DNA from: Litorivivens sp041619575
GTDB lineage: Bacteria > Pseudomonadota > Gammaproteobacteria > Pseudomonadales > Spongiibacteraceae
NCBI GenBank assembly: GCA_041619575.1
Contig: JBFKDP010000059.1
Span: 1-15,472 of the forward strand
DNA: 15,472 bases
Direction of reading: 5' to 3'
The notes beneath the pieces are model-generated. The model saw only the letters and a program-made list of their open reading frames with translations. It did no database searches and was not told where the DNA came from. This document shows, in pieces, positions 1 through 6,559 of the stretch. Position numbers and translations under genes: made by a program. Within the stretch, counting starts at the first letter, position 1, and the number at the start of each line of letters is the position of its first letter.

Positions 1-153
1 CGGATTCTGGCGTTGAATATTCACCCCTGGTTGCTGGGGCAGCCGCACCGAATCGCACGACTGGAAAAGGCGTTGGACTATATTACGTCGCAGGATGGGG
101 TCTGGAGTGCCGGGGCGGGAGAAATTCTGGAGTGCTGGAAGGCTCAGCAGTAA
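1..153 (+). CDS. Polysaccharide deacetylase family protein (PuuE-like), C-terminal end only
   Basis: Frame 1 is open from the first base and ends at TAA 151-153, giving 50 residues of a protein that begins upstream of the window. The stretch LNIHPWLLGQPHRIARLEKA, followed by a region with DGVWSAGAGEI, is the characteristic C-terminal end of PuuE/allantoinase-like NodB-fold deacetylases, where HPxxxGxPxRI precedes a last helix and a 'GVWfAtgxEI' segment. Such enzymes hydrolyse C-N bonds of amides or N-acetyl groups. The metal-binding residues lie in the missing part, so the substrate cannot be judged. The gene ends just before a strong intrinsic terminator, so it is a separate transcription unit from everything to its right. 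Family assignment is fairly secure; specific function is unknown. Confidence 0.72.
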   Translation, partial: RILALNIHPWLLGQPHRIARLEKALDYITSQDGVWSAGAGEILECWKAQQ

Positions 154-160
154 TCCCATC

Positions 161-200
161 ACCCTGACCTTGGCTTCAAGTGGCAGGGTGGATTTTTCTC
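161..200 (+). terminator. Rho-independent terminator of the deacetylase gene
   Basis: ACCCTG (161-166) pairs with CAGGGT (184-189). Inside it, CTTG (169-172) pairs with CAAG (177-180) around a GCTT loop. A T-rich run (GGATTTTTCTCTCT) follows directly on the plus strand. The hairpin starts 8 bases after the deacetylase stop codon. On the other strand there is no T-run, so it should act mainly in the plus direction. Confidence 0.7.
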
Positions 201-230
201 TCTGAAGAAAAGAGGGTGGGCGGCGAGCGG

Positions 231-494
231 TCAGCCCGCTCGTGCAAAACCCTTCGGTAGGCCGGCTTCCGGGGTAAACCTGTACATTTCTTCGTCCGGC
301 AGTGCCTGTTTTACCAGTGCCCGTACTGCCAGCAGCTTTTCAATATCAATTCCGGTTTTCAGACCCATCGCCTCCAGCATAAACACGAGGTCTTCCGTCA
401 CGATGTTACCACTGGCGCTGGGCGCAAACGGGCAGCCGCCGCTATCGCGTTCTCCGGCCCGCGCAGGTTCGGCACCGGTGCAGCGACGGGCAGC
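231..494 (-). pseudogene. HMG-CoA lyase remnant with large internal deletion
   Basis: Read on the minus strand, 441 to 231 encodes the C-terminal end of HMG-CoA lyase, including the catalytic-loop motif GGCPFAP and the following SASGN, and stops at TGA (231-233). Immediately upstream (about 493-442), in a different reading frame, lies APVPNLRGPENAIA, which matches the 'PNLKGxExA' segment that in full-length lyases sits roughly 150 residues before GGCP. The gene therefore lost most of its barrel and the two pieces are joined out of frame at 441/442. The open frame running through the junction starts inside a REP sequence and is not a real gene. The 3' part is about 95% identical to the copy at the right edge. 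It carries four residue changes, including Gly to Ser in the normally conserved G-A-S-G-N loop, which suggests relaxed selection. The segment identification rests on motif recognition, not an alignment search. Confidence 0.78.
251..441. repeat. Left copy of a 191-bp direct repeat (HMG-CoA lyase 3' region)
   Basis: This segment aligns without gaps to 15250-15440 (offset 14,999), and I count 9 mismatches in 191 bases. Similarity stops sharply at 441/442, where the left copy jumps to an upstream part of the lyase gene. It also falls to roughly half of the positions in the last 20 bases before the stop codon (231-250). Both copies have the same orientation. Confidence 0.9.
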
Positions 495-538
495 TCCTAT
501 AATATCTACTTGCGTGTTGGAGCGAGCCTTGCTCACGA
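478..538. repeat. Degenerate REP pair (REPIN-like), left edge of the cluster
   Basis: The right arm, 515-538, is a 24-base REP (TGTTGGAGCGAGCCTTGCTC followed by ACGA) that differs at three positions from the arm at 15201-15224. Thirteen bases to the left, AGCTCCTATA (492-501) is the inverted head of a second REP; its stem has decayed or is replaced by lyase sequence. The AGCTCC-to-GGAGC spacing (32 bases) equals that of the right-hand REP pair, and both pairs point the same way. The right arm starts 15 bases beyond the stop codon of the lipoprotein hydrolase gene, a usual place for REP elements. Such elements are non-autonomous and depend on a RAYT transposase, which is not present in this window. 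Confidence 0.7.
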
Positions 539-553
539 ATTTCTTGTTCTCTT

Positions 554-2434
554 TTAGTTGCCGGTAGGCAATTCAAAGTAAGCTGGATCAGCCCCTCCGG
601 TAAATACCGTGATGCTGTCGGCCACTTTTGCGTTGTAGGAAGTGGTATCCGTACTCGCCAGCATCAGGCGAACACGGTGTCCGGCCTCGAAGCGGTGGGC
701 GAAACCGATCAGGTGAATATCAATAGCTTGCCCAACTTGAGCCGCAGGCACCCTGACCGGCGCGATTAACCGGTGGATCAGCGTCGTCGTTCCGTCAGGA
801 GCCACATCAAAGACCTTGCCGAAAAACACGAGATCCTGACCATTGCTGTTTGTCAGGTTCAGGTGTGCACGGGGAATGCCCACAGATTCTACCGCTTGTT
901 CAAAGGGGCTTGATGTAAACGATACAGCCTGCCCTGGCGGATCGTTTGGCGGGAGTTGGTTGAAGCTGGGCGAGGCCTCTGGCGACGTGAAATTGGATCG
1001 CTCGCTGTAGGATGCGGGTACGCCGCCGGGCGGATTGATCAAGGTTGTATTACCGACCGTTATGTCGGCTGCGCTGCTGACCAGTTCGTCGCTGGCAGAC
1101 AGATAGAACCGCCGCATCGTTTGTGGAGGGAAGGTTTGTGACTGGCCGTACTGACTGGCTGCCGAACCGGAATCGTCGTACGGGAGCCAATCCCGAAACC
1201 AAGCAAACCCAGGCCCAGTGTCGATTGATGTGTCTTCGCGCAGCCACCGGGCAAACCAATTCAGCGCCCTGTTTGGCAGATAGCAGGCATCCTCTACCTC
1301 CGTTAATGCACCGCCGTAAACTTCGCATTCCCCCGCTTGAGAGAAGTAGCTTCCGTGTGCTGCCGAGTTCCAAATCATGGCGACCGGTACGCCGGCTTGT
1401 TGCAGCGCGAGATAGGTGGCTGTCGCATCGTTCGGATTAAACAGGGTGTCGGGCATCCCCTGAACCAGCATAGTGGGTGCGTCGAGTTGATGGATCTTTG
1501 TGGCAACTGACGAGTTGCGTACGATGGAGAGATCCTGTGGGCGCGCGTTCCCGCTCGCCGAAATGGCGGCAAAGGTTTCGCAAAGTGCCAAGGGGAAGCC
1601 TGTGCAAGCCATGCCTGCCACTTCCGTGGCCTCGCCGGAAGCCATTTTTTCCTGTGGGCAGCCACCATTGCCTTGTGCGGGCTGAGCATTGCCGGAGGCG
1701 AAGAACAGCGATGTCCATTCAGATTTGAACACTCCTTGCAGGTCTACCTGATGCTCGAGCGGGTTGGCAGCATCAGGCGGGACAAGGTTGTTCGGGATCA
1801 ATGAGTACTGCAGTGAATTCCAGGTGCGCCCCGGCACAATGGCGCGAACGCGTTTGTCGACTGATGCGACATTCAACGCAATGCCACCGCCATAGGAGCC
1901 GCCGATCATCCCGACTTTGGCGCCCAGATCGTCACGCTCTATCAGTGGGTAAAGCTTCACACCGTTAACCTGGACATCGGGATTATCGAAAACGTTGTCC
2001 ATGATCTGGATGACATTCTTTACGTCGTATTCAAACGAATTGAGTCGAATGCAGCCAGAAGATTTACCGAAGCCTTGGGCGCTGTAAGTGAACACTATGT
2101 AGCCATTACGTGCGAAATAGTCCGCCGACGACACCACTTCGTTGCTCGACTTCTGGTTGCCGAAGCCATGTGCCACTACGATAACGGGTTGCGGGGTGGA
2201 GCTTGTGGCAGTGTCCGGTATATAGAATGTCGTATCGAGCGTTACCGCGTGGTCATCATTGGGCCCGTCAACAACATCGATAAACGTTTCGTAGGTGCTA
2301 TAGGCAATATGCTTTAGCGGAACCTGGGTGACAGCGGTAGCTTGCGTTGGTGTGTTTTCAGTGGATGAGCGGCTGCTATCGTTGCAGGCCGTTATCAGAA
2401 GCATTGTTGTCAGGGTGAGCAATCGGAAAATCAT
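554..2434 (-). CDS. Lipoprotein hydrolase of the S15 / CocE-NonD (X-Pro dipeptidyl-peptidase-like) family
   Basis: The 626-residue protein starts with a lipoprotein signal (MIFRLLTLTTMLLITAC); the lipobox is ITAC with lipidated Cys17. Residue +2 is Asn rather than Asp, consistent with transport to the outer membrane. An alpha/beta-hydrolase core follows: an oxyanion HG at 89-90, nucleophile Ser180 in GGSYGGG, probable Asp329 (QGMPDTLF) and probable His360 (AAHGSYF). From about residue 435 the C-terminal part resembles the jelly-roll domain of S15 enzymes such as cocaine esterase and PepX. It probably hydrolyses an ester or amide at the cell surface; the substrate is unknown. I chose ATG 2434 because it gives a compact signal peptide. 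A GTG at 2449 would add five residues, and neither has a clear Shine-Dalgarno. It lies about 57 bases downstream of the tetR-like gene and is probably co-transcribed with it. Confidence 0.82.
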   Translation of the reverse strand: MIFRLLTLTTMLLITACNDSSRSSTENTPTQATAVTQVPLKHIAYSTYETFIDVVDGPNDDHAVTLDTTFYIPDTATSSTPQPVIVVAHGFGNQKSSNEVVSSADYFARNGYIVFTYSAQGFGKSSGCIRLNSFEYDVKNVIQIMDNVFDNPDVQVNGVKLYPLIERDDLGAKVGMIGGSYGGGIALNVASVDKRVRAIVPGRTWNSLQYSLIPNNLVPPDAANPLEHQVDLQGVFKSEWTSLFFASGNAQPAQGNGGCPQEKMASGEATEVAGMACTGFPLALCETFAAISASGNARPQDLSIVRNSSVATKIHQLDAPTMLVQGMPDTLFNPNDATATYLALQQAGVPVAMIWNSAAHGSYFSQAGECEVYGGALTEVEDACYLPNRALNWFARWLREDTSIDTGPGFAWFRDWLPYDDSGSAASQYGQSQTFPPQTMRRFYLSASDELVSSAADITVGNTTLINPPGGVPASYSERSNFTSPEASPSFNQLPPNDPPGQAVSFTSSPFEQAVESVGIPRAHLNLTNSNGQDLVFFGKVFDVAPDGTTTLIHRLIAPVRVPAAQVGQAIDIHLIGFAHRFEAGHRVRLMLASTDTTSYNAKVADSITVFTGGADPAYFELPTGN

Positions 2435-2485
2435 AGGGCGGTACCACACTGCTTATGGAAAATAATAGGGTTGTTAATATCTAGG

Positions 2486-2499
2486 CCGCCTTTAGGCGG
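2486..2499 (-). other. Short GC-rich hairpin at the end of the TetR gene
   Basis: CCGCC-TTTA-GGCGG forms a perfect 5-bp stem overlapping the TetR stop codon. No T-run follows on the minus strand, so it is a weak candidate for attenuation or mRNA stability rather than a clear terminator. Read-through into the lipoprotein gene is likely. Confidence 0.3.
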
Positions 2500-3193
2500 G
2501 CTCTGTTTTCAGGGATTCGTCCAGAGGAATGTTCAGTTGCCGCGCAATGCCAAAGCAGATTTCGCTGACCCCCTGCACCAGTTCTTCAACGGGTTGTTCG
2601 CATTCAGAGGCAATCCAGTTCTGACCTACGAAAATCGCTGCACCGATTGCACCCTGAGCCATAATAGTCATGACGGACTTGGGGATGCGGTCATCAGTAA
2701 CAAATTGGTGTGTTGTAGAGAGCAAAAAATCTGCAACCGCACCGCCGCCACTGGCAAACAGGTTGGTTCTAGCATCTGTTATGCTTAGGGCTTCAATCAG
2801 GAATACCCGCGCCCGCTCGGGGTTAGATCGAAGGTATTCAAAAAAGGCCTGAAACCCAGCCTTAATCATCTTGTCTGGTGATTCCTGGTTGCCGATTTGG
2901 GTGATGACTTCCTGCTGTATTTCAGCCGATATGCGCTGAAAAGCTTGCCGCAATAGCTCGCCAACACTTTTGAAGGATTCGTAGAAGTAGCGTTTTGTCA
3001 GGCCCGCTTCGGAGCACAGGATATTCAGACTGATGCTGGAATAGCCCTCGCTGCCGATGACGCGAATGCCGGTTTCCAGCAATATGTCGCGACGTTCACT
3101 GCGGCGCTCCTCGGCGCTGCGTCCATCGTATGTTCGAGTTACCTGATATGTGTTCACTGCGCTGATCCCGAGTGTGGCTGTATTGATTGACAC
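2492..3193 (-). CDS. TetR/AcrR family transcriptional regulator
   Basis: The protein has 233 residues. After a poorly conserved N-terminal tail, helix 1 begins near residue 30 (RRSERRDILLETGIRVI). The helix-turn-helix follows with the typical TetR pattern, SSISLNILCSEAGLTKRYFY (52-71), where the recognition helix carries LTKRYFYESF. The rest (about 85-225) is a helical ligand-binding and dimer domain with no identifiable ligand. The annotated start is GTG at 3193; a second GTG at 3157 (residue 13) has a slightly better upstream GGGAT and is possible. The gene is divergent from the MOSC-reductase gene and followed on the same strand by the lipoprotein hydrolase. It most likely represses one or both; an inverted repeat at 3223-3242 lies between the divergent starts. 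Confidence 0.85.
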   Translation of the reverse strand: MSINTATLGISAVNTYQVTRTYDGRSAEERRSERRDILLETGIRVIGSEGYSSISLNILCSEAGLTKRYFYESFKSVGELLRQAFQRISAEIQQEVITQIGNQESPDKMIKAGFQAFFEYLRSNPERARVFLIEALSITDARTNLFASGGGAVADFLLSTTHQFVTDDRIPKSVMTIMAQGAIGAAIFVGQNWIASECEQPVEELVQGVSEICFGIARQLNIPLDESLKTEPA

Positions 3194-3222
3194 CGGATGG
3201 TATCACATTGTAGGCTAATCTG

Positions 3223-3242
3223 ATACTGGTTGGTTTCAGTAT
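3223..3242. promoter_or_regulatory. Candidate TetR operator (inverted repeat) in the divergent intergenic region
   Basis: ATACTG (3223-3228) and CAGTAT (3237-3242) form a perfect 6-bp inverted repeat with an 8-bp spacer, a 20-bp site of the size TetR-family dimers usually bind. It sits in the 107-bp gap between the TetR gene and the MOSC-reductase gene, so one site could control both directions. TATCA (3201-3205) and TGATA (3221-3225) form a second, looser inverted pair. No convincing -35/-10 pair was found. Confidence 0.4.
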
Positions 3243-3291
3243 TGGGTGCGCCCGCGTCGCAGCTTGTTGAGCCAGCGAAAATACTGTGTTT

Positions 3292-3297
3292 GAGGTG
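3292..3297 (+). promoter_or_regulatory. Ribosome binding site deciding the MOSC-reductase start
   Basis: GAGGTG lies just upstream of ATG 3301 (TTTGAGGTGGGCATG). The open frame could also begin at GTG 3286, but that codon has no Shine-Dalgarno and would place this GAGG inside the coding region, so ATG 3301 is preferred. Confidence 0.6.
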
Positions 3298-3300
3298 GGC

Positions 3301-5349
3301 ATGCGAGTAGGTGTTATTAAGGAAATCTGGCGTTATCCGGTCAAGTCTATGTTCGGTGAGCAAGTGGACAGCGCCTGGCTGGAGTCCAGAGGCTTTGCGG
3401 ATGATCGCTGCTGGGCTGTGCGTGACGATATCAGTGGCGAGTTCGTTGGCGGTCGGAAAATTCCCGGGCTCATGATGTTCAAAGCGCGCTACCTAGAGGA
3501 ACCTTCAGGCGGTTTTGGCCCAGCGGCGGAGTCGATTGTAGAAGTTGAATGTCCGGATGGACGGCGGATTCGCTCAGACGACCCCTATGCGTCGGCCATG
3601 CTTTCATTTTACCTGGGGCAGCGCGTAACCTTGTGCTCGCGGCCTGCCACTCGGGATAAAGCGCAACATCGTTTGCGCAAGCCGATGTCACCGGCAGAAA
3701 TTCGTTATGCGCTGGGGATGAAGCCGGATGATCGTGCACCCGATTTTTCGTCCTGGTCGATCAAAACCCTAGCTACGGTATCCCGTTATACCACCCCGCC
3801 GGGCGCGTTCTATGATGTGTATCCGGTCCATTTTCTGACAACTGCGGCCCTGGAGGCGATGCGTGGGTATTACCCAGAGGGTGATTTCCGGGTGGAGCGG
3901 TATCGGCCTAATTTCCTTATTGAGACAACGCCCGAGCTGGCCGGTTTGGTTGAAAATGAGTGGCGTGGCTTTGATCTTCAGATCGGTGGGGCGCGCATAC
4001 ATTGCCATCATCCCACGATCCGATGCTCCATGCCCGGCGCCGCCCAGCCAGGAATGCGCAAGGACGGTAACATACCGTTAGCGCTGATGCGCCATGCTGA
4101 TCAGCATCTGGGCGCGTATGCCTCGCCGCGCGGTGATGCCCGGATTCAGGTGGGTGATCCCGTCGAGCTGGTGCCCAAATCAACGGGCAGGGTGTATAGC
4201 TGGTTCGACCGGGTAGGGCGCCGAGTGAAATCCCGAGTCATCGATGGTTCTAACCGTTTGGTTGAGTGGCAAGAAAAGCTGGAGCTGGAGTCCGCGCGTG
4301 GGGAAAAACCGGTTTTACCACCCGGCTTCCGGTTTTTTACGATAGTGGATAAGGTGCGGGAGAGTGCCAGTGTGGTATCGCTCTACCTTACAGACCCCTC
4401 GCGCCCGGCTTTACCGCGCTTTGTGCCGGGACAGCATCTGGTGCTGGCGCTGCCAGGCACAGCTGAAAGCTTTTTGTACCGCCCTTATTCTCTGTCAGCC
4501 GGTCGCACGGATTGTTATCGAATCAGTGTAAAACGCGAGTCGATCGAGATAGATGGTCAGAGGCACTCTGGTGAGGCCTCGTGCTGGTTGCATGATTCCA
4601 CGGCGGTTGGAGACCGGATAGCCCTTAAAGATCCGGCGGGCCAGTTTGCGGTCATCCCGGGGGATAGCGATCCATTGGTTATGATCAGTTCAGGCATCGG
4701 GGTTACACCTTTTATGGCAATGCTGTCCGCAATAGCCGACAGTAATCCACAAAGGCCCGTGATTTTACTGCACGGTATACGTCGAACCGAAGATTTCGCT
4801 TTCTGCGATGAACTACGGGAGCTTTCCGGGCGCCTGCCGAAAAGTCGGTTAAGGGTGTTTGTCAGTGAAACGGAGGGCGGCGGTTTGCCCGCGCTATGCA
4901 GGCCTGGACGTATGCAGGTTGGCTATGAAGTAAGCGAATTGCAAGGTGTCGAGAGTGCAAAATACCTTGTGTGCGGTAGCCCGGCGTTTGTCGCCGACAT
5001 ACACAAGGAATTGCTGGCAGCGAATGTTGCGCCTTCGGATATTCTGACTGAACAGTTTGGCCTTGGAAACAGGGTGGGCACGAGTGATGATAAGACTTAT
5101 CAGATAAATTACAGCAAGAGCGATCACACAGCATCGTGGAATGCACAACTAGGCAGCCTGTTGAGTTTTACCGAGGCGCAAGGGATCAGTGTTTCATCGG
5201 GTTGCCGCTTTGGAGCATGCCAGGCTTGTGAGGTGACTGCCCACAGTGGCGAGGTGGGTTATCCGGAAGGTATCAAACCACCCGCAGGAAAAAACAGGGT
5301 GCTGCTGTGTTCGGCCGTGCCTGAATCGGATCTTGTACTGGATCTTTGA
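3301..5349 (+). CDS. MOSC domain / ferredoxin-reductase-type FAD-NAD(P) / 2Fe-2S fusion oxidoreductase
   Basis: This 682-residue cytoplasmic protein has three modules. Residues 1-110 are a MOSC N-terminal beta-barrel (IWRYPVKSM). Residues about 155-295 are the MOSC domain with the conserved Cys242 (TIRCSMPG), the expected molybdenum-cofactor ligand in YcbX/mARC-like proteins. Residues about 340-590 are a ferredoxin-NAD(P) reductase module with FAD motif RPYSLS (394-399), nucleotide motif GIGVTP (465-470) and CGSP (558-561). Residues about 597-682 are a plant-type 2Fe-2S domain with Cys635, Cys640, Cys643 and Cys670 (C-x4-C-x2-C-x26-C). It should pass electrons from NAD(P)H through FAD and 2Fe-2S, either to a molybdenum site for N-oxide-type reduction or to a partner oxygenase. 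All redox motifs are intact. It is divergent from the TetR gene and its 3' end faces the AraC gene across 17 bases. The physiological partner is inferred, not seen. Confidence 0.87.
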   Translation: MRVGVIKEIWRYPVKSMFGEQVDSAWLESRGFADDRCWAVRDDISGEFVGGRKIPGLMMFKARYLEEPSGGFGPAAESIVEVECPDGRRIRSDDPYASAMLSFYLGQRVTLCSRPATRDKAQHRLRKPMSPAEIRYALGMKPDDRAPDFSSWSIKTLATVSRYTTPPGAFYDVYPVHFLTTAALEAMRGYYPEGDFRVERYRPNFLIETTPELAGLVENEWRGFDLQIGGARIHCHHPTIRCSMPGAAQPGMRKDGNIPLALMRHADQHLGAYASPRGDARIQVGDPVELVPKSTGRVYSWFDRVGRRVKSRVIDGSNRLVEWQEKLELESARGEKPVLPPGFRFFTIVDKVRESASVVSLYLTDPSRPALPRFVPGQHLVLALPGTAESFLYRPYSLSAGRTDCYRISVKRESIEIDGQRHSGEASCWLHDSTAVGDRIALKDPAGQFAVIPGDSDPLVMISSGIGVTPFMAMLSAIADSNPQRPVILLHGIRRTEDFAFCDELRELSGRLPKSRLRVFVSETEGGGLPALCRPGRMQVGYEVSELQGVESAKYLVCGSPAFVADIHKELLAANVAPSDILTEQFGLGNRVGTSDDKTYQINYSKSDHTASWNAQLGSLLSFTEAQGISVSSGCRFGACQACEVTAHSGEVGYPEGIKPPAGKNRVLLCSAVPESDLVLDL

Positions 5350-5366
5350 CTGTCGGACGTGACCGC

Positions 5367-6425
5367 TTAGCTCTTGCGCATGTTGCGATAGTCTTTGGGA
5401 GAGCAGCCGGTCCAGCCTTTGAAAGCTTTGCCGAAATTGCTTGCATTGTTATAGCCCAGCTGAAGAGCAATCGTTTCCAGCGTCAGGCGATCTTCCATGA
5501 GTAGGGCGATTGCGCGATTAAAGCGCTCCGAGTTTTTGATTCGCTGAAAGCTAGTATCCAGTGCAGCGAGTTTGCGCTTGAGGCTGGTGGGTGACATGAA
5601 CACCAGTGAGGCAACTTGCTCTACCGTGCGCCATTCTCCGCTATCAGTGTCTATCAGTAGCTCCCGCACACGGCTTTTAAGGTTGCCTTCCAGCTCGTTG
5701 ATGGCATTGAGCTCTGCGTCGCACTTGGCGAGAGCCGTCATGGAGATAGCGCTATTATGTAGTGCAGGCTTGCTGGACAGCAGATTGGCCGGACATTCCA
5801 AGCCATTAAAGTCGGCGCTGTAGATCACGTCGACCAATGGCAGGAGCCGGGCCGGTTCGATACCACGGTGGGGATAGATAGTATGCACGCGTATACTTCG
5901 GTCATTGTGAAGCTGCCCGATAAATTGCTTGGCCATAAAGGCGAGACAGCAGAGCACACTGACCGTAAACAGTTCATTGATCAGCTGCATGTTTTCATCA
6001 CTGCCGGCATCATGGTTGGTGTTTTCCATGACCACGCGCACCGGATCTCGGGTCAGGTCGGGAATCAAGCGGTAGCTCTGAGCCCGGATTCCCATATATT
6101 GGGTCAACAGAGTGATGGCTTCTCCCAGATTGCTGCAACTGTTGATTGCAAAGCCGAGAATGCCATGGCGCGATAGCGTCAGGCGTCTCGCATAGTCATA
6201 GGGGAGCATGGGGTCATCGACCAGCTCAGGGCAATTGAGCATCATTCTGGCGATGGATTCGGCACCAACCTTTACGCCCTCCTGGATAAAAACGTCCATC
6301 GGCAGCCCGGTATCCTGCAACATTTTATGCGGCTCGATACCCCGTTCAAACGCCAACTCCTGCATCGCCGCCAGATATTCTACGGCGATTAGCTCGTCGC
6401 CTTTTCCCACTATTGTAATTGTCAT
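5367..6425 (-). CDS. AraC family regulator with arabinose-binding-type N-terminal domain
   Basis: The protein has 352 residues. About 20-210 matches the PF12625-type N-terminal domain (LPYDYARRLTLSRHGILGF at 74-92, a typical 'GxlGxaixsxxxLgea' region) found in OruR- and VirS-like regulators. The C-terminal AraC DNA-binding domain (about 245-350) has a first helix-turn-helix around VEQVASLVFMSPTSLKRKL (268-286). A second contains LETIALQLGYNNASNFGKAF (316-335), followed by the family signature GCSPKDYR. It is divergent from the seven-gene catabolic operon starting at 6560 and is its most likely activator, responding to a pathway substrate or lipid. The same arrangement, an AraC regulator divergent from BVMO, SDR and hydrolase genes, is known for virS-mymA in mycobacteria. 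A palindrome just upstream of its start may mediate autoregulation. Confidence 0.88.
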   Translation of the reverse strand: MTITIVGKGDELIAVEYLAAMQELAFERGIEPHKMLQDTGLPMDVFIQEGVKVGAESIARMMLNCPELVDDPMLPYDYARRLTLSRHGILGFAINSCSNLGEAITLLTQYMGIRAQSYRLIPDLTRDPVRVVMENTNHDAGSDENMQLINELFTVSVLCCLAFMAKQFIGQLHNDRSIRVHTIYPHRGIEPARLLPLVDVIYSADFNGLECPANLLSSKPALHNSAISMTALAKCDAELNAINELEGNLKSRVRELLIDTDSGEWRTVEQVASLVFMSPTSLKRKLAALDTSFQRIKNSERFNRAIALLMEDRLTLETIALQLGYNNASNFGKAFKGWTGCSPKDYRNMRKS

Positions 6426-6437
6426 AGGCCTGGTTGT

Positions 6438-6458
6438 TTTGGACCAATCTGGTCCGAA
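6438..6458. promoter_or_regulatory. Palindromic candidate operator in the AraC / operon intergenic region
   Basis: GGACCA (6441-6446), ATC, TGGTCC (6450-6455) is a perfect 6-bp inverted repeat. Allowing one G-T mismatch it extends to 9 bp per arm (TTTGGACCA / TGGTCCGAA). It lies about 13 bases upstream of the AraC start codon. A second inverted pair, GAATT-GACTA-AATTC (6456-6470), abuts it. Position suggests autoregulation of the AraC gene and possibly control of the operon; AraC proteins more often bind direct repeats, so the binding protein is uncertain. Confidence 0.4.
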
Positions 6459-6546
6459 TTGACTAAATTCTGGCTCGTTTGAAGCTGTGCGCCTTTCAGG
6501 GACGACTCTAAGATTATCTGCTAACTAAGGTCAATAGTCTTTTGCC

Positions 6547-6552
6547 GGAGGG
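6547..6552 (+). promoter_or_regulatory. Ribosome binding site of the first operon gene
   Basis: GGAGGG lies 7 bases before ATG 6560, an ideal Shine-Dalgarno position. It rules against the in-frame TTG at 6542. Confidence 0.75.
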
Positions 6553-6559
6553 CGCCGAC

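Noticed and set aside
231..536. A 101-residue open frame that could be called a small HMG-CoA lyase-like protein
   Set aside because: Its start lies inside a REP sequence and its first third is out-of-frame lyase and REP DNA; it is the pseudogene junction read through, not a designed protein.
2486..2499. Intrinsic terminator between the TetR and lipoprotein genes
   Set aside because: The hairpin has only 5 bp and no T-run on the minus strand, so a terminator call is not supported; kept only as a hairpin.
6479..6517. Sigma-70 promoter for the operon using TTGAAG (6479-6484) and TAAGAT (6509-6514)
   Set aside because: The spacing is 24 bases, too long for a standard promoter; an AraC-activated promoter with a poor -35 is more likely but cannot be placed with confidence.
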